Shown in pieces: positions 12,416-22,940 of a DNA stretch of 64,000 nt (position 1 is the stretch's first letter; the number at the start of each line of letters is the position of its first letter). Source of the stretch: CAMFLJ01 sp965279255 (GTDB taxonomy: Bacteria; Actinomycetota; Acidimicrobiia; Acidimicrobiales; Acidimicrobilacustridaceae). The notes under the pieces were generated by a model. It had not been told where the DNA came from and did not search any database. It saw only the letters and a list, made by a program, of their open reading frames with translations. Both the position numbers and the translations under genes were made by a program. The stretch is from positions 1,054,001-1,118,000 of the forward strand of contig OZ257146.1 in the NCBI GenBank assembly GCA_965279255.1. The letters are read 5' to 3'.

Positions 12416-12817
12416 ATGTCCACGTCCCGACCGCCTGTCACCGTCCCGCCCGCGGGCACCAACGTCGTGGTGCTCCGAGGGGTGCTTAGCCGCGACCCCG
12501 AGGCACGCCAGCTCCCGTCGGGCGACGCCCTCGTCGCCTACGACGTCACCGTCCGACCTGAGCCGTCCTCCGGTGATGCGTCTCGGGCCGAGTCGGTCCC
12601 CGTGGCCTGGTTCGACCCTCCGGCCGCGGCATCGACCATGGCCGCGGGCGACGAGGTCGTCGTGGTGGGGCGGGTCCGTCGCCGCTTCTTCCGGGCCGGC
12701 GGTGCCACCGCCAGCCGCACCGAGGTGGTCGCCGCGCGGGTGGTGCCGGCCCGGGCTCCGGCGAAGGTGCGCGCCGCGTTGGCCTCCGTGCTGGGAGCCC
12801 TCGACGGCACCGGGTAG
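12416..12817 (+). CDS. SSB-like OB-fold protein
   Basis: A 133-residue protein resembling single-stranded DNA-binding proteins: NVVVLRGVLSRDPEARQLPSG, then YDVTVRP, VPVAWFD and AGDEVVVVGRVRRRFFR match the OB-fold strands. It lacks the acidic DDDIPF-type tail of the main replication SSB, so it is more likely an accessory paralogue. I chose ATG 12416 because GTGGGGGAGG just upstream is a good ribosome-binding site. An in-frame GTG at 12338 would add 26 residues, and the -10-like TAGGGT 8 nt before it leaves that longer leaderless form possible. Confidence 0.7.
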   Translation: MSTSRPPVTVPPAGTNVVVLRGVLSRDPEARQLPSGDALVAYDVTVRPEPSSGDASRAESVPVAWFDPPAAASTMAAGDEVVVVGRVRRRFFRAGGATASRTEVVAARVVPARAPAKVRAALASVLGALDGTG

Positions 12818-12876
12818 GTCTTCCGACCCCGACCGGTCGTGCCGTCCGGCTTCTGACTGGCGCGCGGCCGAGGGCG

Positions 12877-12882
12877 TAGGCT
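12877..12882 (+). promoter_or_regulatory. Candidate promoter of fbaB-like gene
   Basis: TAGGCT (12877-12882) with CTGACT (12853-12858) 18 nt upstream. This would give a leader of about 50 nt before the ATG at 12939, which has a GAGGAG ribosome-binding site. Confidence 0.4.
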
Positions 12883-12938
12883 CGCGCCGACCCAAGGGAT
12901 CAGGTGCCGGGTGCGCACCTGTGCGATCGAGGAGTGGC

Positions 12939-13994
<1,056 letters not shown>

Positions 13995-14002
13995 CACCGC
14001 TG

Positions 14003-14028
14003 GTGGGAGGGCCGACCGGCCCTCCCAC
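14003..14028 (+). terminator. Hairpin terminator after fructose-bisphosphate aldolase
   Basis: Perfect 11-bp stem GTGGGAGGGCC / GGCCCTCCCAC with a GACC loop. No U-tract follows. Confidence 0.7.
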
Positions 14029-14197
14029 TCGGTCGGCCATGGAGGCGATACCGTGACCGATGTCTCTGGCCAGTGGGGCCGCGCGGTCTGATCCGCGCCG
14101 ACCCGCGGCCGATTCACTCCCGCAGCGCCTGCGTTGCGGGCACTCTCCAATCAGACACGACGCTCACGCGCCGGGACAGCAGAACAAAGGGGTTTGC

Positions 14198-16081
14198 ATG
14201 TCCACCACGGCCGATCCAACAGTGGTGCCCGAGTCCCTCGACCGGGTCATCATCCGCTTCGCCGGCGACTCCGGCGACGGCATGCAGCTCACCGGTGATC
14301 GATTCACCAGTGCCAGCGCCATGTTCGGCAACGACCTGGTCACCCTGCCGGAGTACCCCGCCGAGATCCGGGCCCCTGCGGGCACCGTGGCCGGCGTCTC
14401 CGCCTTCCAGGTCCACATCTCGGACCACGACATCACCACGCCGGGCGACGCCCCGAACGTGCTGGTGGCGATGAACCCGGCAGCCCTGCTCTCCGAGCTG
14501 TCGAAGCTCGAACCGGGCGCCACGGTGATCATCAACGTCGACGCCTTCGACGAGCGGTCGTTGACCAAGGCCGGCTATCCCGAGGGCCACAACCCCCTCA
14601 CCGACGGCGACCTCAAGGGCTTCAACGCCTACGAGATCCCGATGACCTCGCTCACCAAGCAGGCCTGCGAGCCGCTGGGCGTGAAGCCCCGCGACGCCGA
14701 GCGCTCGAAGAACCTCTTCGCCCTCGGCCTCATCTCCTGGATGTACACCCGCCCCGAGCAGGTCACCGTCGACTGGATCAACGAGAAGTTCGGCTCCAAG
14801 CCGGCGGTGCGCGACGCCAACCTGGCGGCCTTCCGGGCCGGTCACGCCTTCGGTGAGACCGCTGAGCTGTTCGACCACCCCTACACGGTCCAGCCCTACG
14901 AGAAGCCGCCCGGCGTCTACACCTCGATCAGCGGCAACACCGCCACGGCGTGGGGCCTCGTGGCCGCATCCCAGCTGGCCAAGCTCCCGCTGTTCCTCGG
15001 CTCCTACCCGATCACCCCGGCCTCGGACATCCTCCACGAGCTGTCGAAGCACAAGAACTTCGGCGTGCGCACCGTGCAGGCCGAGGACGAGATCGCCGGC
15101 ATCGGCGCCGCCCTCGGCGCGGCCTACGGCGGCCACCTCGCGGTGACCACCACCTCGGGCCCGGGTGTGGCGCTCAAGTCCGAGACCATCGGCCTGGCCA
15201 TCAGCCTCGAGCTGCCGCTGATCATCATCGACGTGCAGCGCGGCGGTCCCTCCACGGGCCTTCCGACCAAGACCGAGCAGTCCGACCTCATGCTGGCGAT
15301 GTACGGCCACCACGGCGAGTCGCCGCTGCCGATCGTGTCGGCGTCGACCCCCTCGGGCTGCTTCTACGCCGCCATCGAGGCCGCCCGCATCGCCCTCAAG
15401 TACCGCACGCCGGTCTTCCTGCTCACCGACGGCTACCTGGCCAACGGTGCCGAGCCGTGGCTGATCCCCGACGTGTCGACGCTGCCCGACATCTCGGTGT
15501 CGTTCACCACCGAGATGAACCACGTCGACGACGACGGCACCCCGTCGCTGTGGCCCTACCTCCGTGACCCCGACACCCTCGCCCGTCCGTGGGTGGTCCC
15601 GGGCACGCCCGGCCTCGAGCACCGCATCGGCGGCATCGAGAAGGAGGACGGCCGGGGCAACATCTCCTACGTCCCCGAGAACCACGAGCGCATGGTGCAC
15701 CTCCGGGCCGAGAAGGTCGCCGGCATCGCCAACGACATCCCCGCCGCCGAGGTGGTCGGCGATGTCGACGACGCCGAGGTCCTCATCGTCGGCTGGGGCT
15801 CCACCTGGGGCGCCATCAACGGGGCCATGGAGCGGGTGCAGGCCGACGGGCGCAAGGTCGCCCACGTGCAGCTCACCCACCTCAACCCGTTCCCCGCCAA
15901 CCTCGGCGAGATCCTGCACCGGTACCCGAAGGTCGTGGTGCCGGAGATGAACATGGGCCAGCTCAGCCGCCTCCTGCGGGCCGAGTACCTGGTCGACGCC
16001 AAGTCCGTGAGCAAGGTGAAGGGCCTGCCCTTCACCGCCGGCGAGCTCGAAGCCGCGATCCTGGGGGTCCTCGATGACTGA
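14198..16081 (+). CDS. korA: 2-oxoglutarate:ferredoxin oxidoreductase, fused gamma-alpha subunit
   Basis: Oxidises 2-oxoglutarate to succinyl-CoA with reduction of ferredoxin, together with KorB. It has 627 residues. The gamma domain occupies about residues 1-190 (RFAGDSGDGMQLTGDRF, PAEIRAPAG, NVLVAMNP). The alpha domain follows (LGSYPITPASDILHEL, QAEDEIAGIGAALGAAYGG, TTTSGPGVALKSE). Substrate assignment rests on resemblance to the aerobic actinobacterial KorAB type rather than pyruvate enzymes. ATG 14198 has AAAGGGG upstream. The stop lies 8 bases inside korB, so the two subunits are translationally coupled. Confidence 0.88.
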   Translation: MSTTADPTVVPESLDRVIIRFAGDSGDGMQLTGDRFTSASAMFGNDLVTLPEYPAEIRAPAGTVAGVSAFQVHISDHDITTPGDAPNVLVAMNPAALLSELSKLEPGATVIINVDAFDERSLTKAGYPEGHNPLTDGDLKGFNAYEIPMTSLTKQACEPLGVKPRDAERSKNLFALGLISWMYTRPEQVTVDWINEKFGSKPAVRDANLAAFRAGHAFGETAELFDHPYTVQPYEKPPGVYTSISGNTATAWGLVAASQLAKLPLFLGSYPITPASDILHELSKHKNFGVRTVQAEDEIAGIGAALGAAYGGHLAVTTTSGPGVALKSETIGLAISLELPLIIIDVQRGGPSTGLPTKTEQSDLMLAMYGHHGESPLPIVSASTPSGCFYAAIEAARIALKYRTPVFLLTDGYLANGAEPWLIPDVSTLPDISVSFTTEMNHVDDDGTPSLWPYLRDPDTLARPWVVPGTPGLEHRIGGIEKEDGRGNISYVPENHERMVHLRAEKVAGIANDIPAAEVVGDVDDAEVLIVGWGSTWGAINGAMERVQADGRKVAHVQLTHLNPFPANLGEILHRYPKVVVPEMNMGQLSRLLRAEYLVDAKSVSKVKGLPFTAGELEAAILGVLDD

Positions 16082-17090
16082 CACCACCATCCCGATCACC
16101 ACCCGCAAGGACTGGACCTCCGACCAGGAGCCCCGCTGGTGCCCCGGATGCGGTGACTACAACATCCTCGCCGCCGTGCAGACGCTCATGCCCGACCTGG
16201 GCGTGCGCCGCGAGGAGACGGTCTTCGTGTCCGGCATCGGCTGCGCCGCCCGCTTCCCGTACTACATGGACACCTACGGCGTGCACACGATCCACGGTCG
16301 TGCACCGGCGTTCGCCACCGGTCTCGCCGTGGCCCGCCCCGACCTCGACATCTGGGTCATCGGCGGCGACGGCGACATGCTGTCGATCGGCGGCAACCAC
16401 CTGATCCACGCCCTGCGCCGCAACGTCGACCTCACGATCCTGATGTTCAACAACCAGATCTACGGTCTGACCAAGGGCCAGTACTCGCCCACCAGCGAGG
16501 TCGGCAAGGTCACAAAGTCGACCCCGCTCGGCTCGCTCGACCACCCGTTCAACCCCATCAGCGTCGCCATCGGGGCCGAGGCCACCTTCGTGGCCCGCAC
16601 CCATGACATGGACCGCAAGCACATGCAGGCCGTGCTGACCGCGGCCCACGCCCACAAGGGCGCGGCGTTCGTCGAGATCTTCCAGAACTGCAACGTCTTC
16701 AACGACGGTGCGTTCGAGGCGGTCACGGGCAAGGCCAACCGCGAGTCCATGCTCATCCCGCTCGTGCACGGCGAACCGATCCGGTTCGGCGCCGAGAGCG
16801 AGAAGGGCGTGATGATGGGCAACGACGGCCGCGTCCGCATCGTCGACGTCGCCGAGGTCGGCGAGGCCAACCTGCTGGTGCACGACGAGACCGATGCCGG
16901 CCTCGCCTTCCAGCTCTCGCGCCTCAGCCACGGCCCCTACGAGCCCACGCCGATCGGCGTGTTCCGCAGCGTCGACCGGCCCGAGTACGCCGAGATGGTG
17001 GGGGAGCAGCTGATCGCCTCCAATGACGCCAAGGGCCCGGGCGACCTCCAGTCGCTGCTCTACTCCGGCGCCACCTGGACGGTCGAGTAG
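16074..17090 (+). CDS. korB: 2-oxoglutarate:ferredoxin oxidoreductase, beta subunit
   Basis: Thiamine-diphosphate subunit of the KorAB complex, 338 residues. The ThDP/Mg site is GDG (98-100) followed by MFNNQIYGLT (about 124-133). Four cysteines, C23 and C26 (WCPGCG), C57 (GIGC) and C206 (QNCNV), match the set that binds the single [4Fe-4S] cluster in this family. No ferredoxin gene is adjacent. The gene ends 293 bases before the convergent DUF1015 gene, and a 16-bp hairpin (17168-17203) lies between. Confidence 0.93.
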   Translation: MTDTTIPITTRKDWTSDQEPRWCPGCGDYNILAAVQTLMPDLGVRREETVFVSGIGCAARFPYYMDTYGVHTIHGRAPAFATGLAVARPDLDIWVIGGDGDMLSIGGNHLIHALRRNVDLTILMFNNQIYGLTKGQYSPTSEVGKVTKSTPLGSLDHPFNPISVAIGAEATFVARTHDMDRKHMQAVLTAAHAHKGAAFVEIFQNCNVFNDGAFEAVTGKANRESMLIPLVHGEPIRFGAESEKGVMMGNDGRVRIVDVAEVGEANLLVHDETDAGLAFQLSRLSHGPYEPTPIGVFRSVDRPEYAEMVGEQLIASNDAKGPGDLQSLLYSGATWTVE

Positions 17091-17167
17091 CCGTCTCTCG
17101 TCGGCCGGTCGCCCAGTAGCTCTTTCGACAGCGGTCGGCCGGTCACGGCGATGCGGCCCTGTCCGCC

Positions 17168-17203
17168 ACGGTCGGCTCCGCACTCAGGTGCGGGGTCGAC
17201 CGT
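17168..17203. terminator. Hairpin terminator between korB and DUF1015 gene
   Basis: 16-bp stem (17168-17183 with 17188-17203, including two G-U pairs) and a TCAG loop, between convergent genes. The rest of the 293-base gap (17091-17383) holds shorter GC-rich palindromes but no gene that I can support. Confidence 0.7.
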
Positions 17204-17383
17204 TTCGCGTACGGGCGGAGCCGCCCACAGGACGGACCGGTCCGCACCGCCGCACCCGCCCTCAGGTCGTCGCGTCGAGCATCTGGGGCCCGACCCGACC
17301 CGAGAAGGTGGCGCCCCCGTTGAGCGGGGACCTCTGGTTGCCCGGGGCATGGCACCTGGGCGATCAGCCTTGTTGGGCTGGGG

Positions 17384-18589
<1,206 letters not shown>

Positions 18590-18717
18590 TGCACAGTCCT
18601 AGCAGATCCCCCGGAAACGCCCCGCTGAACCGGAGGTGACGACCGGTCTCGTCCGAGCGGTGCGCGTGAGGGGCGGGGTGGCGGGGTCGGTGACGGACAG
18701 GTGCGAGACTCCGGGCC

Positions 18718-19485
18718 ATGGCCTGGGCGCTCGACCTCGACGGAGTGGTGTGGCTGGGGAAGACCGCCATCCCCGGCTCGGCGGAGGCCGTCGCCCGGCT
18801 GCGCGCGGCGGGAGAGCGGGTCGCCTTCGTGACCAACAACTCCTACGGCCGGCGCTCACAGGTGGCCGATCGGCTGGCCGCCCACGGCATCGACCCCGGC
18901 GACGACATCGTGACCTCGGCGGTGGTGGCGGCCGGGCTCGTGCAGCCGGGCGAGCGGGCGCTCGTGTGCGGAGGCCCCGGCATCGTCGAGGAGCTCACCC
19001 TCCGGGGTGTGGAGGTCGTCGACGCCAGTGCCCCCGAGGCCACCACCGGCCCCTTCGACGTCGTGGTCGTGGGCTACCACCCGACCTTCGACTACCAGCG
19101 CATGGACACCGCGTCGGCCGCGGTCCGCGCCGGGGCCCGGCTGCTCGCCACCAACGACGACGCCACCTATCCGATGGACACCGGCATCAAGCCCGGGGGC
19201 GGCGCCATCCTCGCCTCGATCACCACCGCGTCCGGGGCCACACCCGAGGTCGCCGGCAAGCCCCACGAACCGGCGGCGGCGATGGTGCGCGAGCGCCTCG
19301 GAGCCGACGGCGTGATGGTGGGTGACCGGCCCGACACCGACGGCCGCTTCGCCGTCGCCCTGGGGTACCGCTTCGGGCTGGTGCTGAGCGGCGTCACCAC
19401 CGCGGCCGACCTCCCCACCGACCCGCCCGCCGACCTGACGGCGGTCGACCTGGCCACGCTGGTGGCCGACGTGCTCGGGCCGTGA
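18718..19485 (+). CDS. HAD-superfamily class IIA phosphatase
   Basis: A 255-residue HAD hydrolase of the NagD / 4-nitrophenylphosphatase subfamily that dephosphorylates a small phosphate ester; the substrate is unknown. Motif I is DLDGV (6-10, nucleophile Asp6 and acid Asp8), motif II TNNS (39-42), motif III the GKP lysine (about 180), and motif IV GDRPDTD. The cap between motifs II and III is the class IIA type. The neighbourhood tyrS ... HAD - tlyA - nadK - recN is conserved in Mycobacterium (Rv1692 region, from memory). A GAGACT box lies 7 nt before the ATG. Confidence 0.9.
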   Translation: MAWALDLDGVVWLGKTAIPGSAEAVARLRAAGERVAFVTNNSYGRRSQVADRLAAHGIDPGDDIVTSAVVAAGLVQPGERALVCGGPGIVEELTLRGVEVVDASAPEATTGPFDVVVVGYHPTFDYQRMDTASAAVRAGARLLATNDDATYPMDTGIKPGGGAILASITTASGATPEVAGKPHEPAAAMVRERLGADGVMVGDRPDTDGRFAVALGYRFGLVLSGVTTAADLPTDPPADLTAVDLATLVADVLGP

Positions 19486-19489
19486 GGCC

Positions 19490-20356
19490 GTGAGCACCCG
19501 ACGGCGCCTCGACGCCGAGCTGGTGCGCCGAGGGCTGGCCGAGAGCCGCGAGCGGGCCCAGGCCGACATCGCCGCCGGACGGGTGACCGTCGGCGGGGCA
19601 CCGGCCACCAAGGCCGCCCGCCAGGTCGGCCCGGGCGAGGCGATCGTGGTGCACGGCCCGCCGCCCCGATGGGTGAGCCGGGCGGGCGCCAAGCTGCAGG
19701 GCGCGGTCGAGCACTTCGACCTGGGGCCGTTCCTCGACCACGCCCGGGTGCTCGACTGCGGTGCCTCCACCGGCGGGTTCACCGACTGTGCCCTCCAGCA
19801 CGGGGCCGCCGAGGTCGTGGCCGTCGACGTCGGACACAACCAGCTCCACGAGCGCCTGCGGGCCGACCCCCGGGTGCGCAACGTGGAGCGCACCAACCTG
19901 CGCAGCCTCGACCTCGCCGTGGTTGGTGAGCCGGTCGACGTGATCGTCGGCGACCTGTCGTTCATCTCCCTCGCCCTCGTGCTGCAACCGGTGTTCGCGG
20001 CGGCCCGCCCGGGCGCGGTCTACGCCTTCCTGGTGAAGCCCCAGTTCGAGGCGGGCCGGGCCGAGGTGGCCAAGGGCCGGGGCATCGTCACCGACCCCGT
20101 GGTGTGGCGCCGGGTGCTCGACGAGGTCTGCACCGCGCTCTCGGAGCGGGGAGCGACCATCATGGGGGCAATGGTGTCGCCCATCACCGGTTCCGACGGC
20201 AACGTGGAGTTCGTGGTGGTCGGGCGCGCCCCCGGGGGCACCGAGCCCGTCTCCGGGCGGGCCGCCCTGTCCGGTGCCGCGCTCACCGACCACCTCGACT
20301 CGGTCGTCGCCGAGATCGCACCGCCGCCGGCCACCGACCCGGAGGCCCCGGCCTGA
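19490..20356 (+). CDS. tlyA: TlyA-family rRNA 2'-O-methyltransferase
   Basis: Methylates ribose 2'-O of rRNA cytidines, the modification linked to capreomycin susceptibility in Mycobacterium. It has 288 residues. An S4 domain (about 3-62: RRLDAELVRRGLAESRERAQ) is followed by a Rossmann methyltransferase with SAM motif LDCGASTGGFTDCAL (about 88-102), a DLSFISL segment and the catalytic-lysine region LVKPQFEAGR. The start is GTG at 19490, a few bases after the HAD stop. The stop overlaps nadK (ATGA). Confidence 0.93.
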   Translation: MSTRRRLDAELVRRGLAESRERAQADIAAGRVTVGGAPATKAARQVGPGEAIVVHGPPPRWVSRAGAKLQGAVEHFDLGPFLDHARVLDCGASTGGFTDCALQHGAAEVVAVDVGHNQLHERLRADPRVRNVERTNLRSLDLAVVGEPVDVIVGDLSFISLALVLQPVFAAARPGAVYAFLVKPQFEAGRAEVAKGRGIVTDPVVWRRVLDEVCTALSERGATIMGAMVSPITGSDGNVEFVVVGRAPGGTEPVSGRAALSGAALTDHLDSVVAEIAPPPATDPEAPA

Positions 20357-21216
20357 TGGCGCGCATCGCCCTCGTCGTCCACCACGACCGCCCCGAGGCC
20401 GCCGCCGTCGCGGTCGACCTCGCCGACTGGCTGCTCGGGCTGGGCCACGCCGTGTGCCTGCCCGAGATCGACGCCGAGCGGGTGGGCCGGGCCGACCTCG
20501 GCGTGCTCGAGCGCGACCTCAGCGTCGGCCTCGACGTCGCCGTGAGCCTGGGGGGCGACGGCACGATGCTGCGCACCGTCGCGCTGGTCGCCGAGGACGA
20601 CGTCCCGGTGATCGGCGTGAACTTCGGGCAGCTCGGGTACCTGACCGACGTGGAGCCCGAGGGGGCCCGGGCGGCGCTCGAACGCTTCCTCGCCGGCGAC
20701 CACACCGTCGAGGAGCGCATGCTCCTGGCCATCGACGTCACGTCCGCCTCCATCGCCGACGGCGACGGTCACGTCGTGGCCCTCAACGAGGCCGTGCTCG
20801 AGAAGACGGCATCGGGTCACACCGTGCGCCTCGACGTCGACCTCGACGGCACCCGGTTCACGCCCTATGCGGCCGACGGGCTCATCGTGGCCACCCCCAC
20901 CGGCTCGACCGCCTACGCCTTCTCGGCCCGGGGCCCCATCGTCGACCCCACGCTGCGAGCCATGCTGCTCACGCCGGTCTCACCCCACATGCTCTTCGAC
21001 CGCACCCTGGTGCTCGACGACGACGCCGAGATCTGCCTCACCGTCTCGGGCCACCGGCCCGCCGCGCTCGTCGTCGACGGCCGGGGCCTCGGGGAGCTCC
21101 AGCCGGGCGACGTCGTGCGGTGCCGGGCGGCGGGTCACGTGGCCCGCCTCGTGGTCTTCGGCCCACGCGACTTCCACGCCATCCTGAAGGCCAAGTTCGG
21201 ATTGGCGGACCGGTAG
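20356..21216 (+). CDS. nadK: NAD kinase
   Basis: Phosphorylates NAD to NADP. It has 286 residues with the diagnostic GGDGT (66-70), an LNEAV motif and TPTGSTAYAFSARGPI. The start ATG overlaps the tlyA stop. recN starts 5 bases after its stop, so tlyA-nadK-recN form one translational unit, the same order as in Mycobacterium (ppnK, from memory). Confidence 0.96.
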   Translation: MARIALVVHHDRPEAAAVAVDLADWLLGLGHAVCLPEIDAERVGRADLGVLERDLSVGLDVAVSLGGDGTMLRTVALVAEDDVPVIGVNFGQLGYLTDVEPEGARAALERFLAGDHTVEERMLLAIDVTSASIADGDGHVVALNEAVLEKTASGHTVRLDVDLDGTRFTPYAADGLIVATPTGSTAYAFSARGPIVDPTLRAMLLTPVSPHMLFDRTLVLDDDAEICLTVSGHRPAALVVDGRGLGELQPGDVVRCRAAGHVARLVVFGPRDFHAILKAKFGLADR

Positions 21217-21220
21217 TCCG

Positions 21221-22816
21221 GTGCTGACCGAGCTGCGCGTCCGCGACCTCGGCGTCATCGCCGAGCTGGCGCTGGTGCTCGGCCCCGGCATGACCGCGGT
21301 GACCGGCGAGACCGGTGCCGGCAAGACCCTCGTGGTCACGGCCATCGAGTTGCTGGTCGGCGGCAAGGCCGACCAGGGGATGGTCCGGCCCGGTGCCACC
21401 GAGGCCGTGATCGAGGGCCGCTTCGTGATCGGTGACGACGAGGTCGTGCTGCGCCGGGTCGTGCCCGCCTCGGGCCGGTCGCGGGGCTACGTCGACGGTC
21501 ACCTCGCCACCCTCGCCGAGCTGGGGGAGCGGGGCGCGTCGCTCGTCGACCTCCACGGCCAGCACGACCACCAGTCGCTGCTCACGCCGGCGGTGCAGCG
21601 GCGGGCCCTCGACCGCTTCGGCGGCATCGACCTCGAACCGCTGCGCACCGCCCGCAAGGAGCTCGCCGGCATCGAGGAGCGCCTCGGCGCGCTCGGCGGC
21701 GACGAGCGCGAGCGGGCCCGCGAGATCGACCTCCTGCGCTTCCAGGTCGACGAGCTGGCCGCCGCCGCCCTCACCGACGGTGACGAGGACGAGCGCCTGA
21801 GGGAGGAGGCCGAGGTCCTGGCCGACGCCACCGGCCACCGCGAGGCCGCCGAGGCCGCGGTGGAGGCGCTCACGGGGGAGGGGAGCGCCGCCGACGCGGT
21901 GGCGGTCGCCCTCGCCGCCATCGACGGCCGCTCACCGTTCGCCGATGCCGCGGCCAGGCTCCACGGGGTCGCGGCCGAGCTCGCCGACCTGGCGGCCGAG
22001 GTGCGCCACCGGGGCGAGGTGATCGAGGGTGACCCCGAGCGCCAGGCCGAGGTCGGGGCCCGCCGCCAGCTGCTCCAGGAGCTGCGCCGCAAGTACGGCG
22101 AGTCGCTCTCGGAGGTCATCGACTGGCGCGACGCGGCCGAGCAGCGCCTGGCCGAGCTCGAGGGGCGCGACGTCGTCGCCGCCGCCCTCGACGCCGAGCG
22201 CGAGGCCGCACGGGCCGAGCTCACCCGCCTCGAGGCCGAGGTCGCGTCCGCCCGGGCCGCCGCCGCCGGGCCCCTGGGTGAGGCCGTCGAGGCCCAGCTC
22301 CCGGACCTGGCCCTCCCGAAGGCGCGGCTCGAGGTCGAGGTCGCCGGGGCGGCCGGCCACGACGTCGTGTTCCGCTTCGCCGCCAACCCCGGCATGGGGT
22401 TGCAACCGCTGGCCAAGGTGGCCTCCGGCGGCGAGCTGGCCCGGGCGATGCTCGCCCTGCGCCTGGTGCTCACCGAGGGCCCACCGGTCCTCGTGTTCGA
22501 CGAGGTCGACGCCGGCATCGGTGGCGCCGCGGCCCTCGCCGTGGGCCGCTCGCTGGCGGCCATCGCCGACGACCACCAGGTGCTGGTGGTCACCCACCTC
22601 GCCCAGGTGGCGGCCTGGGCCGACGCCCACGTGGTCGTCGACAAGCAGGTGGAGGGCGACACCACCCTCACCACGGTCGAGCGCGTCGACGGCGACGGGC
22701 GCACCACCGAGCTCGCCCGCATGCTGTCGGGCACCCCGGACTCGGCAACCGCTCGCGACCACGCCCGCGAGCTGCTCGAGGCCGCCGCCGCCGGTCGGCC
22801 CTCCCGCTCGTCCTGA
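21221..22816 (+). CDS. recN: DNA repair protein RecN
   Basis: SMC-like ATPase acting on double-strand-break ends. It has 531 residues, a little shorter than the usual 550-590. Walker A is GETGAGKT (29-36). A central Glu/Ala/Arg-rich coiled-coil region spans about 150-370. The ABC signature is SGGELARAMLALRL and Walker B VLVFDEVDAGIGG. The start is GTG at 21221. Confidence 0.95.
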   Translation: MLTELRVRDLGVIAELALVLGPGMTAVTGETGAGKTLVVTAIELLVGGKADQGMVRPGATEAVIEGRFVIGDDEVVLRRVVPASGRSRGYVDGHLATLAELGERGASLVDLHGQHDHQSLLTPAVQRRALDRFGGIDLEPLRTARKELAGIEERLGALGGDERERAREIDLLRFQVDELAAAALTDGDEDERLREEAEVLADATGHREAAEAAVEALTGEGSAADAVAVALAAIDGRSPFADAAARLHGVAAELADLAAEVRHRGEVIEGDPERQAEVGARRQLLQELRRKYGESLSEVIDWRDAAEQRLAELEGRDVVAAALDAEREAARAELTRLEAEVASARAAAAGPLGEAVEAQLPDLALPKARLEVEVAGAAGHDVVFRFAANPGMGLQPLAKVASGGELARAMLALRLVLTEGPPVLVFDEVDAGIGGAAALAVGRSLAAIADDHQVLVVTHLAQVAAWADAHVVVDKQVEGDTTLTTVERVDGDGRTTELARMLSGTPDSATARDHARELLEAAAAGRPSRSS

Positions 22817-22894
22817 GCCACGAGCCCGCCTCCATCAGAGTGGCAACGGTCCCATGTCACGCCATGGTCCGCGGCCGGGTGTCCGGCCCGGGGC

Positions 22895-22900
22895 TAGGGT
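22895..22900 (+). promoter_or_regulatory. Candidate -10 box of pyrG
   Basis: TAGGGT about 40 bases before the pyrG ATG, in the 124-base gap after recN. No good -35 box was seen. Confidence 0.35.
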
Positions 22901-22940
22901 GTGATCCCGACGTGAACACTGCCGCCGGGAGGTCCCCTCG